Source of the DNA: Azospirillum doebereinerae
Lineage (GTDB): Bacteria; Pseudomonadota; Alphaproteobacteria; Azospirillales; Azospirillaceae
Reading direction: 5' to 3'
Length of the DNA stretch: 64,000 nt
Assembly: GCF_003989665.1 (NCBI RefSeq)
Contig: NZ_RZIJ01000010.1
Coordinates: forward strand, 124,001-188,000
Numbering within the stretch: the first letter of the stretch is position 1; each line of letters opens with the position of its first letter. The notes beneath the pieces were generated by a model that saw only the letters and a program-made list of their open reading frames with translations, did no database searches and was not told where the DNA came from. The position numbers and the translations under genes were made by a program. Below are positions 48,240 through 55,792 of the stretch, in pieces.

Positions 48240-48443
48240 TCACGCGTCGCCGGAGGCCAGCGCCACGGCGACGCCCCGCGCCTGCATCAACTCGGCGCAG
48301 CGGCGAACCAGGGTTTCACCGGCGTAGACCGCCCAGCCGCTCTGGAAACCGGCTTCCTCGTAATGCAGATCGACACGGCGGCCGGAATGCTCCACGGCGT
48401 AGCGGTGCGGGCTTTCTTTCGTCCAAGTGGGCTTCATCGACAT
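48240..48443 (-). CDS. Small protein of unknown function
   Basis: A 67-aa soluble protein (MSMKPTWTKESPHRYAVEHSG; RRVDLHYEEAGFQSGWAVY). It is a compact beta-rich N-terminal part plus one helix. I do not recognise a family. Either Met 1 or Met 3 could be the start. The 124 bp upstream (48444-48567) to the GNAT gene contains no other gene that I can see. Confidence 0.6.
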   Translation of the reverse strand: MSMKPTWTKESPHRYAVEHSGRRVDLHYEEAGFQSGWAVYAGETLVRRCAELMQARGVAVALASGDA

Positions 48444-48567
48444 GGTGTCACCGTTTGTGGCGTTGAAAACATGTCGAAGTGTGCGGTGGCCGGGTTAATG
48501 GCTGGTTAAGCCAATCGTCCTATTCCTGTACGAAATCGGGGTAGAACCCCACCCTTCGGACCAGCGC

Positions 48568-49164
48568 TCAGCCCTTCCACTCCTCGCGCAGCACGGCGTA
48601 GAGAACATGGTCGCGCCACGCGCCGTCGATGCGCAGATAACCACGCGCGTAGCCTTCGTGGGTGAAGCCGACCTTTTCCAGCAGGCCTCGGCTGGCGAGG
48701 TTGGTCGGCAGGCAGGCCGCCTCGATGCGGTGCAGCCCCATCTGTCCAAAGGCGAAATCCAGCACCAGCCGCGTCGCTCCGGACACGTAACCGCGCCGGG
48801 CGTGGCGCTGCCCCGCCCAATAGCCCAACGTTCCCATCTGGGCGACGCCGCGCCGGATGTTGGTCAGGCCGAGGCCGCCGACCAGCGCGTCGGTCTCGCG
48901 GTCGAAGATCAGGAAGCTGTACCCCTCGTCGTCCCGCCATTCCTGGGCCTGCCGGCGCAGCCGCCGGCCGAAGGCGGTGCGCGTCAGCGCGTCCGCCGGC
49001 CATGTCGGTTCCCACGGGGTGAGGAAGCTGCGGGAATCGGCCCGCAGGTCGGACCATTCCCGCCAATCGCGCGGCAAGGGTGGACGGATGTAGCAGGACG
49101 GTCCGTCCAGCCGCATCGCCGGAGGGCTGATCAGGCCGCCACCGAGCAGACGGATCATGGACAT
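48568..49164 (-). CDS. GNAT N-acetyltransferase, RimJ/RimL type
   Basis: Acetyl-CoA-dependent acetyltransferase of 198 aa related to the ribosomal-protein Ala acetylases. The acetyl-CoA segment is GTLGYWAGQRHARRGYVSGA, followed by LHRIEAACLPTNLASRGLLEKVGF and ending LREEWKG. I start at ATG 49164 (MSMIRLLGGG). The frame is open 37 codons further, but those codons fall in a palindromic repeat block. The substrate is unknown. Confidence 0.88.
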   Translation of the reverse strand: MSMIRLLGGGLISPPAMRLDGPSCYIRPPLPRDWREWSDLRADSRSFLTPWEPTWPADALTRTAFGRRLRRQAQEWRDDEGYSFLIFDRETDALVGGLGLTNIRRGVAQMGTLGYWAGQRHARRGYVSGATRLVLDFAFGQMGLHRIEAACLPTNLASRGLLEKVGFTHEGYARGYLRIDGAWRDHVLYAVLREEWKG

Positions 49165-49177
49165 GAGGGAGCGCTCT

Positions 49178-49293
49178 GCCCCCTCCCTAACCCTCCCCCG
49201 CTGACGCGGGAGAGGGGACTGCCGCTGCCGTCCCCTCTCCCGACGCAGTCGGGGGAGGGAGGGGCCCACGCGCAAGCGTGGGAGGGAGGGGGC
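49178..49293. repeat. Palindromic intergenic repeat block
   Basis: This 148-bp gap between the M16 peptidase and GNAT genes contains several hairpins built from the same CCCTCTCCCG/CGGGAGAGGG core as the elements in ruvC and at 4087-4190. Outer arms are GCCCCCTCCC (49178-49187) and GGGAGGGAGGGGGC (49280-49293). Inner hairpins lie around 49191-49216, 49231-49258 and 49265-49284. It could fold into a large branched RNA. Confidence 0.8.
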
Positions 49294-49312
49294 AAGAGCG
49301 ACGCGTTCATCG

Positions 49313-50572
49313 TCAGGCGAGACGCTCCACGATGCGGTCGTAATCCTCCAGCCGGTCGATCGGGCCGAGGGCGGCGACGGTCGGGCGGCTCCGGCGCAGG
49401 CGCTGGGCGGCGTTCACCACCGAGGTCCGGTCCACCCCGTCGATCTTGGCGACGACCTCCTCGACCGGGATCGGGCGGTCGTAGATCAGCAGTTGCTGGC
49501 CGAGCTGCTCGCAGCGCGACATGGTGCTTTCCAACGCCATCAGCGTGCCGGCCTTCAACTGCGCGCGGGCGCGAGCCACCTCGTCCTCGGTCACGTCCTC
49601 GCCGACCTTGGCGAGTTCATCGCAGACGACGGGCAGCAACTCGGTCACCTCGTCCTCGCCGGTGCCGGCGTAGACGCCGAACAGGCCGCCGTCGTGGTAG
49701 CCGCCGGTGAAGGTGTAGATGGAATAGACCAGCCCGCGCTTCTCCCGCACCTCCTGGAACAGGCGGGACGACATGCCGCCGCCCAGCAGGGTGGAGAGCA
49801 CGGAGTGCGCGTAGAATTCCGGATCGTGGACGCCAACCCCGTCGAAGCCGAGCACCAGATGCATCTGCTCCAGGTCGCGCGCCTCGCGGTAGTCGCCGCC
49901 GGCGTAGCGCGCCGCTTCCGCCGCGGGCGGGGCGTGGCTCGGCAAATCGCCGAAGGCCTTGAAGGCCATGTCGACCATCCGGTCGTGCTCGATCCGTCCG
50001 GCGGCGGACAGCACCATGCCCGGCGCGCCGTAATGCCCGCCGATGTAGTCCACCAGCGCCTCGCGCGGCAGGCTGCCGACGATCTCCGACGAGCCCAGCA
50101 CCGGGCGGCCCAGCGCCTGCCCCGGATAGGCGGTGGCCTGGAAGTGGTCGAAGATGATGTCGTCGGGGGTGTCGGCGCTCTGGCCGATCTCCTGCAGCAC
50201 CACGGTGCGCTCGCGCACCAGTTCCTCGGCGTCGAGCGCCGAGTGCTGGATCATGTCGGCCAGGATGTCCAGCGCCAGAGGGGCGTCCTCGTGCAGGACC
50301 TTGGCGTAGTAGGCGGTCTGCTCGCGGGTCGTGTAGGCGTTCAACTGCCCGCCGACGTTCTCGATCTCCTCGGAGATGCGGAAGGCGCTGCGGCGCTTGG
50401 TGCCCTTGAACAGCATGTGCTCGACGAGGTGGGCGACGCCGTTGACGCTCGCCGCCTCGTTTCGGGTTCCCACCCCGACCCAGCAGCCCAGCGAGACGGA
50501 CTGCACATCGGGCATGGTGTCGGTCGCGACGCGGAGCCCGTTGGGCAGTGTCGTCACACGGATGGAACTCAT
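49313..50572 (-). CDS. M16 family zinc peptidase (processing-peptidase-like)
   Basis: A 419-aa metallopeptidase related to the beta subunit of mitochondrial processing peptidase. The inverted zinc motif is HLVEH in GVAHLVEHMLFKGTKRRS, and the third ligand Glu lies in the LDAEELVRERTVVLQEI helix. Further family segments are NAYTTREQTAYYAKVL and REKRGLVYSIYTFTGGY. It has no signal peptide. The ATG at 50572 overlaps the end of thrC by 4 bp, so the two are translationally coupled, a pairing common in alphaproteobacteria. Confidence 0.94.
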   Translation of the reverse strand: MSSIRVTTLPNGLRVATDTMPDVQSVSLGCWVGVGTRNEAASVNGVAHLVEHMLFKGTKRRSAFRISEEIENVGGQLNAYTTREQTAYYAKVLHEDAPLALDILADMIQHSALDAEELVRERTVVLQEIGQSADTPDDIIFDHFQATAYPGQALGRPVLGSSEIVGSLPREALVDYIGGHYGAPGMVLSAAGRIEHDRMVDMAFKAFGDLPSHAPPAAEAARYAGGDYREARDLEQMHLVLGFDGVGVHDPEFYAHSVLSTLLGGGMSSRLFQEVREKRGLVYSIYTFTGGYHDGGLFGVYAGTGEDEVTELLPVVCDELAKVGEDVTEDEVARARAQLKAGTLMALESTMSRCEQLGQQLLIYDRPIPVEEVVAKIDGVDRTSVVNAAQRLRRSRPTVAALGPIDRLEDYDRIVERLA

Positions 50573-52008
50573 GCGGCCTCCTGGGCGGCGCGGGCGCGGG
50601 CAACGACGAAATCCTGGACCGCCGCAACGTCGTTGGGCAGTTCGGACAGGCGTTCCTCGCGCTCGTAAAGGTCGGAAAGACGGGGCGGCAGCGGCGGCCG
50701 GCGGCCGGTCGCCTTCTCCACCGCGTCGGGGAACTTGGCGGGATGGGCGGTGGCGAGCACCACCATCGGGATGGACGGGTCGAGCGGGTCGGCCTTGGCC
50801 GCCGCGACGCCGACCGCCGTGTGGGGATCCAGCAGGTAACCGCTTTCCTCCCAGGTGGCGGCGACGGTGGCCATGGTGGCGTCCTCGTCCACCCGGTGGC
50901 CGGAGAAAATCGCCAGCGCGTCGGCCAGCTGGGCGTCGGTCACGGCGAATTTGCCCTCGGTGCGGAAGCGGTTCAGGGCGTCGGTCACGGCGCTGCCGTC
51001 GCGGCCGAGCAGGTCGAACAGCAGGCGCTCGAAGTTGGAGGAGATCTGGATGTCCATGCTGGGACTCAAAGTAGGCACGACCGGCGCCGCGGACATGGTC
51101 CCGCTCGCAAAAAAGCGCGCCAGGATGTCGTTGGAGTTCGAGCCCACCACCAGCTTCTCGATCGGCAGCCCCATCGCCCGCGCGCCGTAAGCGGCGTAGA
51201 CGTTGCCGAAATTCCCGGTCGGCACGGTGAAGGCGATCTTGCGGTCGGGCGCGCCGAGCGCCACGGCGGCGGTGAAGTAATAGACGATCTGGGCCATGAT
51301 GCGCGCCCAATTGATCGAGTTCACCGCCGACAGGCCCATCCTGTCGCGGAACCCCGTGTCGTTGAACAGCGCCTTCACGATGTCCTGGCAATCGTCGAAG
51401 GTGCCGTGCAGCGCGACGTTGTGGACGTTGGAGGACAGCACGCTGGTCATCTGCCGGCGCTGCACCTCCGAGGTGCGGCCCTTCGGGTGCAGGATGAAGA
51501 TGTCGATGTTCTCGCGGTCGCGGCAGGCCTCGATGGCGGCCGAGCCGGTGTCGCCGGAGGTGGCGCCGACGATCGTCACCCGCTGCCCGCGCTTGGCCAG
51601 CACATGGTCGAACAGGCGGCCGAGCAGTTGCAGCGCCACGTCCTTGAAGGCCAGCGTCGGCCCGTGGAACAGCTCCAGCACCCAGGTCCGCTGGTCGAGC
51701 TGGACCAGCGGCGTCACGGCGCCGTGGTCGAAGCCGGCGTAGGCGTCCTCGACGATGGCGCGGAACTCGTCCTCGGCGATGGAACCACCCAGGAAGGGCC
51801 GCATCACCCGCACGGCGATCTCGCTGTAGGGCAGGCCGCGCAGAGCCCGGATCTCGTCGGCCGAGAACTGCGGCCAGCTCTGCGGGACGTACAGGCCGCC
51901 GTCGCGGGCCAGCCCGGCCAGAAGAACGTCTTCGAAACCCAGGACCGGGGCCGCGCCCCGCGTGCTGACGTACTGCACCGTTTCCACTCCGTCCGATGAG
52001 GATGGCAT
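50569..52008 (-). CDS. thrC: Threonine synthase
   Basis: PLP enzyme that converts O-phosphohomoserine to threonine. The 479 aa open QYVSTRGAAPVLGFEDVLLAGLARDGGLYVP, typical of the long ThrC class (split here only by description). The PLP Lys lies in FHGPTLAFKDVALQ, and the phosphate loop in GATSGDTGSAAIEA. It is preceded by a short gap containing the terminator of the cellulase gene. Confidence 0.96.
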   Translation of the reverse strand: MPSSSDGVETVQYVSTRGAAPVLGFEDVLLAGLARDGGLYVPQSWPQFSADEIRALRGLPYSEIAVRVMRPFLGGSIAEDEFRAIVEDAYAGFDHGAVTPLVQLDQRTWVLELFHGPTLAFKDVALQLLGRLFDHVLAKRGQRVTIVGATSGDTGSAAIEACRDRENIDIFILHPKGRTSEVQRRQMTSVLSSNVHNVALHGTFDDCQDIVKALFNDTGFRDRMGLSAVNSINWARIMAQIVYYFTAAVALGAPDRKIAFTVPTGNFGNVYAAYGARAMGLPIEKLVVGSNSNDILARFFASGTMSAAPVVPTLSPSMDIQISSNFERLLFDLLGRDGSAVTDALNRFRTEGKFAVTDAQLADALAIFSGHRVDEDATMATVAATWEESGYLLDPHTAVGVAAAKADPLDPSIPMVVLATAHPAKFPDAVEKATGRRPPLPPRLSDLYEREERLSELPNDVAAVQDFVVARARAAQEAA

Positions 52009-52085
52009 AGTTAGCGGGGTGCCGTCATGGGCGCAAGCGGCGTGCGCCCCGCTCCCAAGTCAAAGAAGGGCATGCCCAAGAAAAA

Positions 52086-52113
52086 GGCCCCCCGTCCTTG
52101 CGGACGGGAGGCC
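52086..52113 (-). terminator. Terminator after the GH5 gene
   Basis: On the minus strand, GGCC-x-CCCGTCC pairs with GGACGGG-x-GGCC around a GCAA tetraloop, followed by T5 and CTTGGG (52085 downward). It lies 34 bp after the cellulase stop and before thrC. Confidence 0.9.
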
Positions 52114-52146
52114 AAGCGCGCGAAAACCGGGCGCGCGATGCGTGGA

Positions 52147-53460
52147 TCAGGCGGCGAGCAGGTCGCTGTCGTGATGCACCGTGTGCAGCAGCGACGGGTC
52201 GACGAAGCCGCCGAGATCCGTGGCCGAGGCCGTGTGGGCGTCCGCCGCGACCGAGGCCGCCGCCGCGTCGGCCGCCTTGGCCTGGATCGCCGTGTGCGCC
52301 CAGACATCGGTCCCGTCCGCCCCGTCGAGGGAAGCCGCCTTCGCCTTGGCCGCGCTGCCGCCGCCGGCGAACAGGCCGGGCTTCACGGCGTTCATCTTGG
52401 TCCAGTCGACGCTGGTCCAATCGTCCTTCAGGATGCCGCCGGTGTCGCCCGAGTTCGGATTCCACGACCAGTAGGTCCAGCTGGCCCCCTGCTTGCCGGC
52501 GCCGAGGTCGTTGGTCCCGTTGCCGTCGAAATCGCCGTTCATGTACTGGACCAGCTTGGCCATGTACTGCTGGTCCTGCGCGGTGTCCAGCTTGCCGCCG
52601 AATTCGCCGACCAGCACCGGGTGCTTGTCCTGCTTCAGCATCCAGCCCCAATTGTCGTCGTAGACCTCCGGCAGGTTGTTCGGGAAGTCCTCGTCGTTGA
52701 ACCAGCTCATCTGGTGGATGGACGGGCCGTAGGAGTGGACCGAATAGACCAGCTTGTCCGGGGTGTTGAACTCGACGCCGTGTTCCTTGGCGCCGCGCAG
52801 GTTGCCACCCCACCACTCCCAGCTGTCGTTCTGGATCTCGACGCCCTCGACCATCAGCAGCCAGTCCTTGTTGACGGACTGGATGGCGTTGCCGATGCGC
52901 TCGGCGGCGGCGGCCCAGTCGGTGGCCGCGTTGCCGTCGCCCCAGGTCGCCTGACCGTGCGGCTCGTTGTGCAGATCGGCGGCGACCACCGTGTCGTTGC
53001 CGGCGTAGCGCGTCGCCAGCATCTTCCAGTTCTCGATCATCTTGGATTCCGGGTACTTGTCCGTGTACCAGAGCCCGTTCTCGTTGGCCGAGGCGCCGTC
53101 GTCCGAGCGGTGATGGTCGAGGATGATCTTCAGCCCGATGCGGCCGGCGTATTCGACGATGTGGTCGAAGACCTCCAACGTGGTCTTGCCTTCGAGGTCC
53201 GGGTTCTTCGAGTAATCGATGCCCGTCGGCACGCGGTCGCCGTCGAGCATCGCGTCGCTCCACGGCAGCCGGATGGCGTTGAACCCGAGGGTCTTCATCT
53301 GGTCCATCATGTGCCAGTAACCTTTGGTGTCCATCCCGTTCGGGTTGAAGGCGTAACCCTCCGCCCCGAACCAGTTGACACCCGTCAGCTTCACATTCTG
53401 ACCTGAGGAATCGACGATCTGGTTGCCGTCCGTGTGCAGGAAGCCATTGGCGATGCTCAT
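52147..53460 (-). CDS. Glycoside hydrolase family 5 endoglucanase-like enzyme
   Basis: A 437-aa GH5 protein that should cut beta-1,4-glucan. The family start is LTGVNWFGAEGYAFNPNG, and the conserved NAIRLPWSD contains the GH5 Arg. The acid/base Glu is E166 in DLHNEPHG, and the nucleophile is E286 in LVGEFGGK. Residues 243-246 (SYGP) and WSWNPNSGDTGG also fit. There is no N-terminal signal peptide. After residue 365 comes an Ala-rich, acidic tail ending HHDSDLLAA, which looks like a C-terminal secretion signal of the type I kind. The gene stands alone. Confidence 0.92.
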   Translation of the reverse strand: MSIANGFLHTDGNQIVDSSGQNVKLTGVNWFGAEGYAFNPNGMDTKGYWHMMDQMKTLGFNAIRLPWSDAMLDGDRVPTGIDYSKNPDLEGKTTLEVFDHIVEYAGRIGLKIILDHHRSDDGASANENGLWYTDKYPESKMIENWKMLATRYAGNDTVVAADLHNEPHGQATWGDGNAATDWAAAAERIGNAIQSVNKDWLLMVEGVEIQNDSWEWWGGNLRGAKEHGVEFNTPDKLVYSVHSYGPSIHQMSWFNDEDFPNNLPEVYDDNWGWMLKQDKHPVLVGEFGGKLDTAQDQQYMAKLVQYMNGDFDGNGTNDLGAGKQGASWTYWSWNPNSGDTGGILKDDWTSVDWTKMNAVKPGLFAGGGSAAKAKAASLDGADGTDVWAHTAIQAKAADAAAASVAADAHTASATDLGGFVDPSLLHTVHHDSDLLAA

Positions 53461-53728
53461 GGTGCGAAATCTCGTTTCCGTTTGCGTTGGACCGGAGATT
53501 GGCCGCGTATGGTTAACGAGATGTTACCGGTATTCGCATCGCCAGGAGCGTGCGGGACGGCGTTGTGATCAAATCGAGACGGCGAAGAACACAGGCCGCT
53601 GCAAGAATTATCGCCCAAGCAATGCAGAGCCTCGTGTTGTGTCTGTTGTCGAAAATTTTAGATGAATCCGCAGTACCGTCTAAGACGGGGTGCCGGCTAT
53701 CCCTTTTTGCAGCGGTTATTTTTGATTT
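53461..53728. other. Non-coding gap with lower GC
   Basis: This 268-bp region between the GH5 and patatin genes (both minus) has noticeably more A/T than its surroundings (for example TTTTTGATTTTC at about 53718). I see no gene in it. It probably contains the GH5 promoter on its left side and the patatin transcript end on its right. Confidence 0.5.
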
Positions 53729-54811
53729 TCAGGCAAAGGCCGCCGATCTCAGCGTCGTTTCCACCCCGACGGCGCCGAGATGGCTCTCCACCCAGCGGTC
53801 GCCCGCCTTGCGCCCGGCCTCGCGCAGCCAGGACAGGAAGGCCCAATCCGTCATCATCTTGGAGTAGACACCGAGGTCGCCCAGTTCCGCATCGGCGTCG
53901 ATCAGGTGCAGGCGGGGCGCCGCCCCGCAGGCCATCAGCGCCCGCAACTCGCGCACCAGCGGCGCGTTGAAGGTGATCTGGCTCAACCGCGCCGCGATGG
54001 CCCCCGGCTCCTCCGGCGTGTCCGGACTGGTCAGTGGGTTGATCGTCACCACCGCGATGTCGACGCCGGGACAGGCCGCGATCAGCGGGAACACCGCCGG
54101 GTTGGCGACGTAGCCGCCGTCCCAGTAATCCTGCCCGTCGATCCGCACCGCGCGGAACAGATGCGGCAGGCAGGCCGAGGCCAGCAGATGGTCCACCCCG
54201 ACCTGTGTCTCGTCGAACAGGGTCAGCCCGCCGGTCCGCACGTTGGTCGCGCTGACGAAGAGGCGCAACCCGCTGTCCTTGATCAGCGCCGGCTCGATCA
54301 CCTCGCCCAGCAGCGCGCGCAGGGGATGGAAGTCGGCCGATTGGATCTGATATGGCGTGATCCAGCGCCGCGCCCATTCCACCAAGTGCGTGCCCGGCGC
54401 GTTGTCGACGTTCCAGCGCCCGAACATCCGGCCGGTCAGGGTCGGCTGGATCGGGCCGAGCCGCCCGGCGGCGCTGACCTTTTCCCAGAAGCGGTCGAGT
54501 TCCGCCCGCGCGCCGTGCCGGCCGCCGCGCGCCCAGCCCTGGACCAGGATGGCGGCGTTCATCGCCCCGGCGCTGGCCCCGCTGACCCCGGCGATGTCGA
54601 GGCTTTCCTCCTCCAACAGCCGGTCGAGCACGCCCCAGGTGAAGGCGCCATGCGCGCCGCCGCCCTGCAGCGCCAGAGCCAGTCGGGTCTTGGGCCGGTC
54701 CATCGGAGGACGGGGGGAGGCGGGGGTTGGTTGCGGCGGAACCGGAACGGACGCTCCGGCGCCGCCCGGGCGGCGCCGCAGGGCGCCCCAGAGCTTCGCG
54801 AGTTTCGCCAT
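53729..54811 (-). CDS. Patatin-like phospholipase
   Basis: Lipid acyl hydrolase of 360 aa with a Ser-Asp dyad. The oxyanion loop is LALQGGGAHGAFTWGVL, the nucleophile S80 is in GASAG, and the Asp is D231 in YWDGG. The N-terminal 40 residues are basic and Pro-rich. There is no signal peptide. The ATG at 54811 follows GTGGAG; the frame is open far upstream but that part runs antisense to the next gene and is not coding. The substrate is unknown. Confidence 0.9.
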   Translation of the reverse strand: MAKLAKLWGALRRRPGGAGASVPVPPQPTPASPRPPMDRPKTRLALALQGGGAHGAFTWGVLDRLLEEESLDIAGVSGASAGAMNAAILVQGWARGGRHGARAELDRFWEKVSAAGRLGPIQPTLTGRMFGRWNVDNAPGTHLVEWARRWITPYQIQSADFHPLRALLGEVIEPALIKDSGLRLFVSATNVRTGGLTLFDETQVGVDHLLASACLPHLFRAVRIDGQDYWDGGYVANPAVFPLIAACPGVDIAVVTINPLTSPDTPEEPGAIAARLSQITFNAPLVRELRALMACGAAPRLHLIDADAELGDLGVYSKMMTDWAFLSWLREAGRKAGDRWVESHLGAVGVETTLRSAAFA

Positions 54812-54964
54812 GATCGGATCTCCACGGTTATGCTGCATTGCAACATTAGATCTCCCTATCCCACCGACAAGACCAAGCCGGGTTTCGGAGGAAAAGACCC
54901 AAGCGCCGGTGGCGTGGAAAGGCCCGGCTGAATGCTCTAAGCATAAGGTCCCGCAACGTCGCGA

Positions 54965-55792
54965 GTGCCTCACCCCGTGCCGACGATCATACCCATCGAG
55001 GATCCGGAGGATCCGCGCATCGCCGCCTACCGCGACGTGCGCGAACGCGATCTGGTCGGGCGCGACGGACAGTTCATCGCCGAGGGCGCGGTCGTCGTCC
55101 GCAGCCTCGTGGAGGCGGAGCGCCACCGCGCTCTGTCGCTGCTGATCGCCGACAAGCGGGTCGAGGCCCTGGCCCCCCTGCTGGCCAAGCTGCCGGAGGG
55201 CACGCCGGTCTACACGGCGGGACAGGCGGTGCTGGACCGCATCGTCGGCTTCGCGCTGCACCGGGGCATCCTGGCGCTCGGCGAAAAGGCACCCATGCCG
55301 AGCGTGGCCGACCTTCTGGCGGGAACCGGCGCGCGGGCGCGGGTGGTGATGCTGTTCGGCATCGGCAACCACGACAATCTGGGCGGCATCTTCCGCAACG
55401 CCGCCGCCTTCGGCGCGGACGGGGTGATCCTCGATTCCGGCTGCTGCGACCCGCTCTACCGCAAGGCCATCCGCGTGTCGGTGGGCGCGACCCTGCTGGT
55501 CCCCACCGCCCGGCTGGAAGCCGGGGAGGATCCCCTGGCCCTGCTCGACCGCGCCGGTTTCCAGGCGGTGGCGCTCAGTCCCGCCGGGGCCGAGCCGCTC
55601 TCCGCGCTGGCACCGCCGCCGCGCGCCGCCCTGCTGTTCGGGTCGGAGGGCCCGGGCCTGCCGCCCGCCCTGCTGGCCGGCAGCCGCACGGTGCGCATCC
55701 CGATGACCGGAAGCTTCGACTCGCTGAACGTGGCGACCACCAGCGGCATCGTCCTCCACCATTTCGCCGCCGATCCGGAGCAGAGCCGATGA
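54965..55792 (+). CDS. TrmH/SpoU-family RNA 2'-O-methyltransferase
   Basis: SAM-dependent SPOUT methyltransferase of 275 aa acting on rRNA or tRNA ribose. After an N-terminal substrate-binding part (GQFIAEGAVVVRSLVEA), the knot domain shows FGIGNHDNLGGIFRNAAAFGADGV, LLFGSEGPGLPPALL and IPMTGSFDSLNVATTSGIVLH, the three family motifs. Start is GTG at 54965 or GTG at 54977. It overlaps the helicase gene downstream by 4 bp, suggesting a joint role in RNA metabolism. Confidence 0.93.
   Translation: MPHPVPTIIPIEDPEDPRIAAYRDVRERDLVGRDGQFIAEGAVVVRSLVEAERHRALSLLIADKRVEALAPLLAKLPEGTPVYTAGQAVLDRIVGFALHRGILALGEKAPMPSVADLLAGTGARARVVMLFGIGNHDNLGGIFRNAAAFGADGVILDSGCCDPLYRKAIRVSVGATLLVPTARLEAGEDPLALLDRAGFQAVALSPAGAEPLSALAPPPRAALLFGSEGPGLPPALLAGSRTVRIPMTGSFDSLNVATTSGIVLHHFAADPEQSR

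Noticed and set aside
49165..49275. N-terminal extension of the GNAT protein
   Set aside because: The 37 extra codons fall in the repeat block and encode Arg-rich low-complexity sequence; the acetyltransferase fold starts after ATG 49164.
50573..51391. A longer M16 peptidase frame running into thrC
   Set aside because: That stretch is the thrC coding region in another frame; the peptidase starts at 50572 with the usual overlap.
54812..55762. A 677-aa form of the patatin gene
   Set aside because: The upstream part is antisense to the RNA methyltransferase gene and lacks domain features; ATG 54811 has a ribosome site and precedes the patatin domain.
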